Positions 33,147 through 41,786 of a stretch of 64,000 nucleotides of DNA are shown in pieces. The position numbers and the translations under genes were made by a program. The notes beneath the pieces are model-generated. The model made no database searches. It had not been told where the DNA came from and saw nothing but the letters and a program-made list of their open reading frames with translations. Where the stretch lies: positions 1 to 64,000 of the forward strand of contig NZ_BOOF01000049.1 in the NCBI RefSeq assembly GCF_016863095.1, written 5' to 3'. The stretch is from Microbispora siamensis (lineage in GTDB: Bacteria > Actinomycetota > Actinomycetes > Streptosporangiales > Streptosporangiaceae). Positions within the stretch are counted from its first letter, which is position 1, and each line of letters starts with the position of its first letter.

Positions 33147-35897
33147 GTGGCCGACCCGCACGCCGTCATCGAGGCGCTGGTTCGCAGGCCGTTCTTCTGG
33201 CGCTCCGACCGCCCCCTGCCCCTCGTCCTCGTCGTCGGCCGCGACGGCGCCGCCTTCGACGCGGCCCGGCGGCTCGCCGAACCCTTCGAGGACTCCCTTC
33301 CGCAGGCCACGGTCAGGGCGGGAGAGTACGACACGCTGCGTGAGCTGATCGCGGCGCTGGCGGGGGAGCGCGGCCAGCTCGGCATGCCGGTCGGCGGTTC
33401 GTTCCTGCCCCCGCCGCGGTTCCCGCTCGTGCAGTTCGTGCTGTGGGCGCGGCGGCAGCGCGAGGAGCCGCCTCCCGGGGAGCCGGTCGACGTGCCGGGC
33501 CGGACCTGGCCGCCCGACCCCCAGTCGCGTACGGGTCAGGAGGAGTTCAAGGAGCGCCTCAAGGACTGGCGCAGGGGCAGGTACGGCGGGGACAGGGGGC
33601 GCAGGACCGCGGCGGACTTCCTTGGCCGCGCGGCCACCACCTGGGTGCCGGTCGGCACGCTCGCCGCCTGGGGGCTCGGCGGCGCCTCCGACCTGGTCGG
33701 CCTGATCCCCTGGGCGCTCGGCGTGCTCGTCGCCGTCGTCGGCACGTTGATCCAGGCGATGCTCTCGATCAGGGGATCCTTATTCAACGGCTGGTTCAGG
33801 AAGCAGCCCTATCTGACCAGGAAGCCCTTCGAGCGCCTCGCGAAGTACGCGCTGCGCATCGCCAACGCGAGCGAGGCGGAGGTCGAGCGGCTGCTCGTCC
33901 ATGCACTGTGCCGGGACCTGCGCCAGGCGTACCAGAAGTGGCTGATCCCGTGGCCGAGCTGGGGGCGCGGCCTCTACGCGATGCTGGTCCTCGACGCGCG
34001 GTGGCCCGGCGACGTCAACGAGCGGCTCCTGCGCACGCTGGAGGAGACGGTCGAGGAGACCGGGCTGCTGCCGCCGCTCCTGGTGCTGGCCGCCGTGCCC
34101 GAGTCGTTCGCGCCGGGCAGCCGTCCGGTCACCGCGGGCCGGATGTCGGACCTGTCCGCGCTGGTGACGTCGTGGCGGACGGCGGCGCGGCGGCGGGTGC
34201 CGCCGCTGCGGCTGATGGTCAGCGCGCCGGGGATCCCGCTGGACGACGACTACCGGCCGCGTCTGCTGGGCAGCCGGATGCGGGCGATCGGCTACTGGTG
34301 CGTGATGGCGCTGCTGCTCATCGGGCCCGTCGTCCTGCTCGGGCGCATCCAGCAGGACCGCAACGCGCACTGCGGCGGCCTGTCCTGGGTCGAGCGCGAC
34401 GGCAAGGAGTGCGTCGGTGTCGTGAACGCCGACGGGACCACCCCGGAAGGGCTCTTCCCGTCGGGCGAGATAACGCGGCTCGTCGCCCGGATCGACCGCA
34501 ACAACGCCCTGGCCAGGGAGGTCGGGACGTACGTGAGCGTGGTGCTGTTCGGCGAGTACTCCGTCGCGCAGGACCAGAACGACAGCGCGTTCGTCGGGGC
34601 ACGGGCGGAGCTGACGGCGGTGGAGGAGTACCAGCGCGGCGTCTCCGGCGCGCCCCGCCTCCAGGTCCTGGTGGCGAACGCCGGCACGAACTTCCGCCAG
34701 GGGCGGCGTACGGCGGAGCTGGTCAGCGAGATGGCGACCGAGGACCCCCGCGTGCTCGGAGTGATCGGCTTCCAGCGCAGCGTCCGCGGCGTGGAGGAGG
34801 CCATCCAGACGCTGCACACGGCGAAGATCCCGATGCTGGTGACCACCGCGACCGCCGACCGGCTCGGGTACCTGCCGGACGATCCCGCCCGGTCCGGGTC
34901 CGGCTACCCCTCCCCGTACGTGTTCCGCCTCGGGCCCTCGAACCAGCGGCAGGCGCGGCTGGCCGTCAGGTTCGCCCGCGAGCGGCTCCTCGGCGGTGTG
35001 CACAAGCCGTCCGCGGTGGTCGTCCAGGACCAGACGGACGACGACAACTACACGAACAACCTCGCCGACGACTACGCGGACGAGGCGGGCGCGGTGGGGA
35101 TCGCGGTCAGCGACCGCGTCGCGTACAAGGACCGGGGAACGGGCATGGACCTGGCGGTGAGCCGGGCCTGCGGGCACGGGCCCGACCTGCTCCTCTACGC
35201 GGGCCGCGCGGCCGACTTCCTCGACTTCCTGCGCTACGTCGAGGGCAAGGACTGCGGCAAGGAGCCGATCAAGGTCCTCGCGGGCGACGACGTCATCAAG
35301 GCGGTGGCCAACAGCGGCGCCGTGATCGGCGACTATCGGCGCGTCCAGGTCTACTACGCGGCGCTGGCGAGCCGCGAGCTGTGGCGCGGCAGCGCCGCGG
35401 CGCCGACGGGCTTCGTGCAGAGCCTGCTGAGCGGCCGGCACCCGAAGGAGTCCGACGACAACCTCATCCTCAGCTACGACGCCGCCAAGCTCTTCTACGA
35501 GCGCGTCAACGCGGCCTATCGGGGCGGGCTGCCCAGCAGGGGAGACCTGCTCTACCAGATCTCCCTCGTCTCCCCCCGCGACAGGTGGAACGGGTCGAGC
35601 GGGGTGATCTCCTTCGGCGCCGCCGCCCACGAGCCCGAGGACAAGGCCATCGCGATCCTGAAGGTGAACGACTCCGGCAGGTCCGAGGTCGCGGAGCGCT
35701 GCGGGCGCCTGGCGACCACCGAGCCCGAGGACACCAAGGAGATCTGCCGGGACCTCGACGGGGACGCCGGGGAGCGCGCGGCCCGAAACGCCCCGGCGGC
35801 GGCCTCGTCCGCGGACCCGTCGGCGAGCCCGTCCGCGAGCCCGTCCGCGAGCCGGTCCGGGAGCCCGCGCAAGGACGCCGCCGACCCCGCCCGGTGA
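33147..35897 (+). CDS. Large membrane protein: degenerate NTPase-like N-domain, TM segments and type-1 periplasmic-binding domain
   Basis: A 916-aa protein. GTG 33147 has GGGGAGA upstream; the frame is open far upstream but overlaps serC. Residues 1-160 start PLVLVVGRDGAAFDAARRLAEPF, which sits where a P-loop would be but lacks GKT/S. Two spans lie near 165-208. A second cytoplasmic part (210-380) has RGLYAMLVLDARWPGDVNERLLRTLEE and PPLLVLAAVPES. A third span (about 381-401) precedes a long outer domain (470-830). That domain has the type-1 substrate-binding pattern LGVIGFQRSVRGVEEAIQTLHTAKIPMLVTTATAD and PSPYVFRLGPSNQRQARLAVRFA, as in branched-chain amino-acid receptors (Peripla_BP_6). The tail is Ser/Pro-rich. 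It is probably a sensor: ligand binding outside signals to the cytoplasmic domain. No ABC partners are adjacent. Confidence 0.75.
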   Translation: MADPHAVIEALVRRPFFWRSDRPLPLVLVVGRDGAAFDAARRLAEPFEDSLPQATVRAGEYDTLRELIAALAGERGQLGMPVGGSFLPPPRFPLVQFVLWARRQREEPPPGEPVDVPGRTWPPDPQSRTGQEEFKERLKDWRRGRYGGDRGRRTAADFLGRAATTWVPVGTLAAWGLGGASDLVGLIPWALGVLVAVVGTLIQAMLSIRGSLFNGWFRKQPYLTRKPFERLAKYALRIANASEAEVERLLVHALCRDLRQAYQKWLIPWPSWGRGLYAMLVLDARWPGDVNERLLRTLEETVEETGLLPPLLVLAAVPESFAPGSRPVTAGRMSDLSALVTSWRTAARRRVPPLRLMVSAPGIPLDDDYRPRLLGSRMRAIGYWCVMALLLIGPVVLLGRIQQDRNAHCGGLSWVERDGKECVGVVNADGTTPEGLFPSGEITRLVARIDRNNALAREVGTYVSVVLFGEYSVAQDQNDSAFVGARAELTAVEEYQRGVSGAPRLQVLVANAGTNFRQGRRTAELVSEMATEDPRVLGVIGFQRSVRGVEEAIQTLHTAKIPMLVTTATADRLGYLPDDPARSGSGYPSPYVFRLGPSNQRQARLAVRFARERLLGGVHKPSAVVVQDQTDDDNYTNNLADDYADEAGAVGIAVSDRVAYKDRGTGMDLAVSRACGHGPDLLLYAGRAADFLDFLRYVEGKDCGKEPIKVLAGDDVIKAVANSGAVIGDYRRVQVYYAALASRELWRGSAAAPTGFVQSLLSGRHPKESDDNLILSYDAAKLFYERVNAAYRGGLPSRGDLLYQISLVSPRDRWNGSSGVISFGAAAHEPEDKAIAILKVNDSGRSEVAERCGRLATTEPEDTKEICRDLDGDAGERAARNAPAAASSADPSASPSASPSASRSGSPRKDAADPAR

Positions 35898-35934
35898 CCC
35901 GGCCGTCGGAACAGGGCGCCAAGTGACGCGGAAA

Positions 35935-35962
35935 CGGCCCGCCCCCGGAAAGGGGCGGGCCG
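35935..35962. terminator. Hairpin terminator downstream of the 916-aa protein gene
   Basis: CGGCCCGCCCC (35935-35945) pairs with GGGGCGGGCCG (35952-35962). The convergent citrate synthase gene ends at 36046. Confidence 0.8.
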
Positions 35963-36045
35963 TGAAGGGTGCTGACGGTGCGCGGGCGGGCCCGGCGGCC
36001 TCTCGGAGCTTGTGGCACGCCGCAGGGCCGCGACCGCGCCGAGGC

Positions 36046-37152
36046 TCAGACCTTGCCGATGACCTCGGCGGCGCCGGGCACCTCGTTGATGGAGCGCTGC
36101 TTCGGGCCCACGTAGTTGGCGCTGGGGCGGACCAGCCTGCCCGTGCGCTTCTGCTCCAGGATGTGGGCGGCCCAGCCGGCGGTCCGGGCGCAGGTGAACA
36201 TCGAGGTGAACATGTTCGACGGCACCTCGGCGAAGTCGAGGACCACCGCGGCCCAGTACTCCACGTTGGTCGCGAGGACCCGGTCCGGCTTGCGGGCGTG
36301 CAGCTCCTCGAGCGCGGCGGTCTCCAGCGCGGCGGCGACCTCGTAGCGCGGCGCGCCCAGCTCCTTGGCCGTACGGCGCAGCACGCGGGCGCGCGGGTCC
36401 TCGGCCCGGTAGACCCGGTGGCCGAAGCCCATGAGCCGCTGGCCCTTGTCCAGCTCGCTCTGGACGTACTTGCGGGCGTCACCCATCTTCTCGACGCCCT
36501 CGATCATGTGCAGCACCCGCGCCGGCGCGCCGCCGTGCAGCGGGCCGGACATCGCACCGACCGCGCCCGACAGGGCGGCCGCCACGTCGGCGCCGGTGGA
36601 GGCGATCACGCGGGCGGTGAACGTCGAGGCGTTCATGCCGTGCTCCGCGGCCGACGTCCAGTAGGCGTCGATGGCCTTCACGTGCTTGGGATCGGGCTCA
36701 CCGCGCCAGCGGACCATGAAGCGCTCGACGATGCTCTCGGCCTCGTCGACGCGCTTCTGCGGGACCATGGGCAGGCCCAGGCCGCGGGCCGACTGCGCGA
36801 CGAACGACAGAGCGGTCACCGAGGCGCGTGCGAGATCGTCGCGGGCCTGGTCGTCGTCGATGTCGAGCAGCGGGCGGAAGCCGTACGACGGCGCCAGCAT
36901 GGCCAGCGCGCTCTGTACGTCTACTCGGATGTCGCCGGAATGGACGGGAAGTGGGTACGGCTCCGCCGGGGGCAGGCCCGGCTGGAACGTGTTGTCGACG
37001 AGCAGGCCCCAGACGTGTCCATAGGAGACGTTGCCCACGAGCTCTTCGATGTCGACGCCCCGGTATCGCAGGGCGCCCCCTTCTTTGTCCGGTTCCGCGA
37101 TCTCGGTCTCGAACGCCACCACGCCTTCGAGCCCGGGTTTGAAGTCGGACAT
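36046..37152 (-). CDS. gltA2: Citrate synthase 2 (actinobacterial short type)
   Basis: A 368-aa citrate synthase. The catalytic His residues are in SGPLHGGAPARVL and MGFGHRVYRAEDPRARVL. The third catalytic region is ATNVEYWAAVVLDFAEVPSNMFTSMFTCART. N-terminus: FKPGLEGVVAFETEIAEPDKEGGALRYRGVDIEELV, typical of type II-like enzymes in actinomycetes. It condenses acetyl-CoA and oxaloacetate. Family size is about 370-380 aa, so it is full length. It is divergent from pdxH. The name citA is also used for this paralogue. Confidence 0.93.
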   Translation of the reverse strand: MSDFKPGLEGVVAFETEIAEPDKEGGALRYRGVDIEELVGNVSYGHVWGLLVDNTFQPGLPPAEPYPLPVHSGDIRVDVQSALAMLAPSYGFRPLLDIDDDQARDDLARASVTALSFVAQSARGLGLPMVPQKRVDEAESIVERFMVRWRGEPDPKHVKAIDAYWTSAAEHGMNASTFTARVIASTGADVAAALSGAVGAMSGPLHGGAPARVLHMIEGVEKMGDARKYVQSELDKGQRLMGFGHRVYRAEDPRARVLRRTAKELGAPRYEVAAALETAALEELHARKPDRVLATNVEYWAAVVLDFAEVPSNMFTSMFTCARTAGWAAHILEQKRTGRLVRPSANYVGPKQRSINEVPGAAEVIGKV

Positions 37153-37322
37153 TCTCGGCCGCCTCCCTCTCTTGTGAAGTCCAGAGCCTTGATGTCGAGA
37201 TACCGGCGGGTCAATTTAACCCGCAGCGCCCGACTGTCGCGCCCCCGGCCCTACCCAATGGGGTTCTCCCAGGTAGGGGCCACCGAGCGAGACGTACGCC
37301 GAGCACGCGAGAATACCTTTCC

Positions 37323-37967
37323 GTGGACAGCGCTTCGCACCTCCCCGGGCTCCGGCACAGTTACGAAGGTGAGCCCCTCCTCGAATCCGGCATGGCCGCC
37401 GACCCGGTGACACAGTTCGCGCTGTGGTTCGCGGACGCCGTCGCCGCGGGCCTGCCCGAACCGAACGCCATGGTCGTCGCCACCAGCTCCGCCGGAGGCC
37501 GTCCCTCCGCCCGCACCGTCCTCCTCAAGGGCTTCGACGAGCGCGGGTTCGTCTTCTTCACCAACTACGAGTCTCGCAAGGGCCGCGACCTCGGTGAGAA
37601 CCCGCGGGCCTGCCTGCTGTTCCCCTGGCATCCCATCAGGCGGCAGGTCCGTGTGGAGGGCTCGGTCGTACGGCTCCCGCGCGAGGACAGCGCCGCCTAC
37701 TTCCACTCTCGTCCGTACGGCTCCCGCATCGGCGCGTGGGCCTCCCGTCAGTCGGCCGTCGTGGAGTCGAGGGAGCAGCTCGACGCCAGGTTCCGGGAGC
37801 TGGCCGCGCGCTGGCCGGAGGACCCGCCGCTGCCGGACTTCTGGGGCGGCTTCCGGGTGGTGCCCGCGGAGGTCGAGTTCTGGCAGGGCCAGACCGACCG
37901 CATGCACGACCGGCTCCGCTACCGGCGCAGCGGCGGCTCCTGGGCGCTGGAGCGCCTCGCCCCCTGA
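37323..37967 (+). CDS. pdxH: Pyridoxamine 5'-phosphate oxidase
   Basis: A 214-aa enzyme. Motifs in order: DPVTQFALWFADAVAAGLPEPNAMVVATSSAGGRPSARTVLLKGFDERGFVFFTNYESRKGRDL, then PWHPIRRQVRVEG, SRPYGSRIGAWASRQS, and the C-terminal WGGFRVVPAEVEFWQGQTDRMHDRLRYRRS that binds PLP and FMN. It oxidises PNP or PMP to PLP with FMN and O2. GTG start, with an in-frame ATG deeper in the protein that would remove a conserved helix. It stands next to gltA2 in many actinomycetes, in the divergent order seen here. Confidence 0.94.
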   Translation: MDSASHLPGLRHSYEGEPLLESGMAADPVTQFALWFADAVAAGLPEPNAMVVATSSAGGRPSARTVLLKGFDERGFVFFTNYESRKGRDLGENPRACLLFPWHPIRRQVRVEGSVVRLPREDSAAYFHSRPYGSRIGAWASRQSAVVESREQLDARFRELAARWPEDPPLPDFWGGFRVVPAEVEFWQGQTDRMHDRLRYRRSGGSWALERLAP

Positions 37968-38005
37968 GGTCCCGCCCCCGACGCCGATCAGGGCGGCCCG
38001 GCCGC

Positions 38006-38617
38006 TCAGGGCAGCCCGGCCGCGACCTTGAGGTCGGCGAGGAAGCCGGCGTACGCCTCGTCCCGGTCGGGCGCGCGCAGGATCGCCGAGGGGTGGATCG
38101 TCGCGACGTAGTACGCCCCCTCGCGCCGGGGGACCGGCTCCCCCCGATGCCTGGTGACGCGGAAGTCCGGGCCCAGCAGGGCCCGGGCGGCCGTGGCCCC
38201 CAGCACCACGGTCACCTCCGGGTCCACCAGGTGCATCTCGGCCTCGAGCCAGGGCCGGCAGGCGTTGATCTCCCCTACGGTGGGCTTCTGGTGGATCCTG
38301 CGCTTGCCGCGGGGCTCGTACTTGAAGTGCTTGACCGCGTTGGTCACGTACACCGCCTCGCGCTCGATGCCCGCCTCTTCGAGCGCCTTGTCGAGCATGC
38401 GCCCGGCGGGCCCGACGAACGGCGCGCCCTCGCGGTCCTCCTGGTCGCCCGGCTGCTCGCCGACCAGCATGAACCGTGCGTCGGGAACGCCCTCGCCGAA
38501 GACCGTCTGCGTGGCGGCGTGGTAGAGGTCGCAGCCCTCGCAGTGCCGTGCGGCCTCCCTGAGCGCGGGCAGGCTGATCTCCGCCGGAAGGAATCGCTGG
38601 GCTCCGATGTTTCCCAT
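38006..38617 (-). CDS. udgX: UdgX-type uracil-DNA glycosylase (forms covalent uracil-DNA complexes)
   Basis: A 203-aa member of the UDG superfamily close to family 4. The Fe-S cluster Cys pair CEGC is at 26-29. Motif GEQPGDQE is at 53-60. The R-loop KRRIHQ at 105-110 is the UdgX hallmark, and its His is residue 109, the same number as the covalent His of the mycobacterial enzyme. Motif VATIHPSAILR follows. UdgX excises uracil but stays covalently linked through this His. ATG 38617 was chosen; the frame continues upstream without similarity. It is divergent from the DtxR-family gene (78 bp). Confidence 0.94.
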   Translation of the reverse strand: MGNIGAQRFLPAEISLPALREAARHCEGCDLYHAATQTVFGEGVPDARFMLVGEQPGDQEDREGAPFVGPAGRMLDKALEEAGIEREAVYVTNAVKHFKYEPRGKRRIHQKPTVGEINACRPWLEAEMHLVDPEVTVVLGATAARALLGPDFRVTRHRGEPVPRREGAYYVATIHPSAILRAPDRDEAYAGFLADLKVAAGLP

Positions 38618-38695
38618 CCTGGGTCGCTTCCCCAATAAGGTCGGCTGCGAACACGGGGGAGGTCGTAGCATCGAATTACAAGGACTGGAGGAGCC

Positions 38696-39400
38696 TTGAC
38701 CGCACACGGCCTGATCGACACGACGGAGATGTACCTCCGGACGATCTTCGAACTCGAAGAGGAGGGCATCGTCCCGCTCCGCGCCCGGATCGCCGAGCGA
38801 CTGCAGCAGAGCGGTCCGACCGTCAGCCAGACGGTGGCGCGCATGGAGCGCGACGGCCTGGTCAAGGTCGAGGGGGACAGGCACCTCAGCATGACCGCGC
38901 TGGGCCGCACGCTGGCCATCCGAGTCATGCGCAAGCACCGCCTCGCGGAATGCCTGTTGACGCAGGTGATCGGCATGCCGTGGGAAGAGGTCCACATCGA
39001 GGCGTGCCGCTGGGAGCACGTGATGTCAGAGTCTGTGGAGACCCGGCTCGTGAACCTTCTCAAGAACCCCCGGGTGTGCCCGCACGGCAACCCGATCCCG
39101 GGTCTGGACGAGCTGGGGGTGCCTCAGTCCGGTTCGGCCGGAGATGAGATGGTGTCTCCCATGGTGACCCTCGCGGGACATGCCCCCGTGCCCGTTGTAG
39201 TGCGCCGAATCAGCGAACAAGTGCAAAGCGATCCCGCCGTGATGCTTAAACTCAAGCAAGTTGGGATACAACCGGGACGCGAGGTGACGCTCGCGGCGAG
39301 TGACAACGGTGTAACGGTGACTGGTGATGGTGAGGTGGGAACCACGACCACGGACCTTCCGAGGGACGTCGCCTCACACGTTTTTGTCACCAGACGATGA
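38696..39400 (+). CDS. DtxR/IdeR-family iron-dependent regulator
   Basis: A 234-aa protein that starts at TTG 38696, supported by GGAGGAG just upstream. The HTH is GLIDTTEMYLRTIFELEEEGIVPLRARIAERLQQSGPTVSQTVARMERDGLVKV. The metal and dimer domain includes EVHIEACRWEHVMSESVETRLVNLLKNPRVCPHGNPIPG. An SH3-like FeoA module lies at the C-terminus (AVMLKLKQVGIQPGREVTLAASDNGVTV). This is the full three-domain length of IdeR/DtxR. IdeR-like proteins repress siderophore genes when Fe2+ is present; MntR-like Mn specificity is less likely given the SH3 module. No iron box was seen within the window. Confidence 0.9.
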   Translation: MTAHGLIDTTEMYLRTIFELEEEGIVPLRARIAERLQQSGPTVSQTVARMERDGLVKVEGDRHLSMTALGRTLAIRVMRKHRLAECLLTQVIGMPWEEVHIEACRWEHVMSESVETRLVNLLKNPRVCPHGNPIPGLDELGVPQSGSAGDEMVSPMVTLAGHAPVPVVVRRISEQVQSDPAVMLKLKQVGIQPGREVTLAASDNGVTVTGDGEVGTTTTDLPRDVASHVFVTRR

Positions 39401-39520
39401 CGGAATGAGTTGTGCCTGGTTGAATCCCCTAGGGAGTCCTTTCATTTCTCGCGACCCAGCCTTCGCAGGAGCGCCCGTGCCCGGCATAGCGAACCCACCT
39501 CGTCAAGGGACGGTCGTGGC

Positions 39521-41749
39521 ATGAGGCGATGGGGAGATCTGTCACAGGACGCCGACGACCACCTTTCCGCCGGTTCGGTTCTCGACCACGCGGAGATGGC
39601 CGTGGTCGTGACCGACCGCTTCAGCAATGTCCTGTACTGGAACCCCTTCGCCGAGCAGTTGTTCGGCCGCGTGGGCGCGTCTCCGGGCAAGGAGTCGCTG
39701 CACACCCTGGGGATTTCGGAGAAGGACCATCCGCTCACGGCCGAACTTGCCAAGCACGTGCTGCGCGGCGGTGTGTGGGAGGGCACGTTCGACGTGGCCC
39801 GAGGCGACGGCACGACGATCTACGTGCGCGCGCAGGCCGTGCCGCTGCGGCACCCCTCCGGCTCCGTGAGCGGCATCGTGATCACCGCGCGCGAGGCGAT
39901 GCGCAGCAACGAGCGTGAGAAGGACCGCTTCGGCCTGCTCGAGCGGATCGGCGAGCGGCTCGCCGGCTCCCTGTACGTCGAGGAGACGCTCAACCGGGTC
40001 GCGGAGATGCTCGTCCCGCAGTTCGCCGACCACTGCTTCATCGAACTGGTCGAGGGCGACCGCCTGGTGCGCAAGGTCTCCACGCACGTGAACGGCTGGA
40101 CGCCGCCGCCGGACACCTGGCGGCCGGTCGGCGCGGAGATCAGATACCCCCTCGGGCACTACGCCGAGACCGCCCTGCGCCGCCAGGAGACGATCCTCGT
40201 CGAGGACTTCTCCCAGGTCAGCTACCCGGCGACGAGCGAGGGCGCGGCCCGGCTGTGCGGCGAGATCGGAGTGACCTCGGCCATCGCCGCCCCGCTGTGC
40301 GTGCGCGGCGAGACGCTGGGCCTGATGTACCTGGGCCTGTCCAACCTCTCGAACCGCCGTTCGCCTCACTACGACACCTTCGACCGCGACTTCGTGGGCG
40401 CCATCGCCACCCGCGTCGCGCTCGCCGTCGACAACGCGCTGCTGTTCGAGGAGGAGCGGCACACCGCCGAGTCGTTCCAGAAGCACCTGCTCCCGCGTCA
40501 GCCGCTGCCCTCGCTCGACGGCCTGGAGATCGCGGTCCGCTACTACCCGGCCGCCCCGCTCGCGTCGCACGGCCAGGGCATCCAGACCCAGGTGGGCGGC
40601 GACTGGTACGACGTGATCCCGCTGTCGGCCGGCCGCGTCGGCATCGTGATCGGCGACGTCGAGGGCCGGGGGGCCAAGGCGGCGGCGGTCATGGGCCAGC
40701 TCAGGGCCGCGTTGCGGGCCTTCGCCCAGGACGACAAACCGCCCGCCGACATCCTCGCCCGCCTCGACGAGTGGACCAGGATCGTCGCCGCGCCGGAACA
40801 CGACGACTTCGGCGCCGACATCACCAACCCGCCGATCGTCACCTGCCAGTACATGGTGTACGACGCGTGGTCGAGGCAGCTGTCGTTCGCCAACGCCGGG
40901 CACGCCCCGCCGCTGCTGATCGTGGACGGCGAGGTCAGGGACCTGGACATCACCGAGGTCGGCCAGCCGCTCGGGGTGCGGGCCAAGGGCATGCACGCCG
41001 ACCTGGTCTACAAGGAGGAGACGAGGGAGCTGCCGCCCGGCGCGACCCTGCTCCTCTACACCGACGGCCTGGTCGACCGCAGGCCGCCGCGCGACTCCGC
41101 CACAGGCGTCCCCGATGACGACGAGGCGCTCGACGTCCTGCGTGAGAAGCTGGCCAAGGCGTCGGGGGAGTCCGTCGAGCGCATCGCCGACCTGGCCACT
41201 GTGGCCGTCCCCGGCGAGATCGACGACGACATGGCCATCCTCGTCGTCCGCTCGGCGGGCACGGAGCTGCAGTCCCAGGAGCGTACGTTCCCGGCCCAGC
41301 CGATCATGGTGAGCGAGGCGCGGCGGATGGCGTCCGAGGCGTTCGCCGGATGGCAGGTGCCCGAGGAACGCGCGGAGCTGGCCTGCCTGCTCGTCTCCGA
41401 GGTCGTGACCAACGTGGTCCTGCACGCCGCCAGCGCCAGCGTGCCGCGCCGCGAGCTCGTGCTCGACGGTCCGCCGCTGCCGTTCGACGAGTCGTGGGAC
41501 GTGCCGGGCTTCGAAGAGGAGATCGCGGGCGACAAGGAGTTCACCCTGCGGCTGCGCAGGGGCGCGGAGTCCGTCTGGGTCGAGGTCTTCGACCAGGACC
41601 TCCGCCTGCCCCGCATCCGCAGCGCGGGGGAGAACGACGAGGGCGGCCGTGGCCTCTACCTCGTCGACCAGCTCGCGCGACGCTGGGGCTCCCGCCCGAC
41701 CCGCGAGGGCAAGGCGGTCTGGTTCGAGATCCCCATCGGCGGTCGTTAG
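39521..41749 (+). CDS. PAS-GAF-PP2C (SpoIIE)-HATPase multidomain regulator
   Basis: A 742-aa protein starting at ATG 39521; the frame reaches back to 39410 without support. PAS: HAEMAVVVTDRFSNVLYWNPFAEQLFGR. GAF: LLERIGERLAGSLYVEETLNRVAEMLVPQFADHCFIE ... TSAIAAPLCVRGETLGLMYLGL. PP2C/SpoIIE: QTQVGGDWYDVIPLSAGRVGIVIGDVEGRGAKAAAVMGQLRAALRAFA, FANAGHAPPLLI, LLLYTDGLVDRR and DDDMAILVV. C-terminal RsbW-like HATPase: ELACLLVSEVVTNVVLHAASA ... DEGGRGLYLVDQLARRWG, with an insert of about 35 residues between the N box and the G box. It can dephosphorylate STAS proteins and bind ATP in one chain. Signal input is through PAS and GAF. Confidence 0.92.
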   Translation: MRRWGDLSQDADDHLSAGSVLDHAEMAVVVTDRFSNVLYWNPFAEQLFGRVGASPGKESLHTLGISEKDHPLTAELAKHVLRGGVWEGTFDVARGDGTTIYVRAQAVPLRHPSGSVSGIVITAREAMRSNEREKDRFGLLERIGERLAGSLYVEETLNRVAEMLVPQFADHCFIELVEGDRLVRKVSTHVNGWTPPPDTWRPVGAEIRYPLGHYAETALRRQETILVEDFSQVSYPATSEGAARLCGEIGVTSAIAAPLCVRGETLGLMYLGLSNLSNRRSPHYDTFDRDFVGAIATRVALAVDNALLFEEERHTAESFQKHLLPRQPLPSLDGLEIAVRYYPAAPLASHGQGIQTQVGGDWYDVIPLSAGRVGIVIGDVEGRGAKAAAVMGQLRAALRAFAQDDKPPADILARLDEWTRIVAAPEHDDFGADITNPPIVTCQYMVYDAWSRQLSFANAGHAPPLLIVDGEVRDLDITEVGQPLGVRAKGMHADLVYKEETRELPPGATLLLYTDGLVDRRPPRDSATGVPDDDEALDVLREKLAKASGESVERIADLATVAVPGEIDDDMAILVVRSAGTELQSQERTFPAQPIMVSEARRMASEAFAGWQVPEERAELACLLVSEVVTNVVLHAASASVPRRELVLDGPPLPFDESWDVPGFEEEIAGDKEFTLRLRRGAESVWVEVFDQDLRLPRIRSAGENDEGGRGLYLVDQLARRWGSRPTREGKAVWFEIPIGGR

Positions 41750-41751
41750 GT

Positions 41752-41785
41752 CGTGACGCGCCCCCCGGCGCGGGGGCGTGTCACG
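41752..41785. terminator. Long hairpin between convergent genes
   Basis: A 14-bp stem: CGTGACGCGCCCCC (41752-41765) against GGGGGCGTGTCACG (41772-41785), with one wobble pair and a six-base loop. It lies between the SpoIIE-type gene and the membrane protein ending at 41787. Confidence 0.85.
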
Positions 41786-41786
41786 G

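Noticed and set aside
33780-36482. 900-codon minus-strand frame
   Set aside because: It is the complement of the membrane receptor gene and citrate synthase; no recognizable motif.
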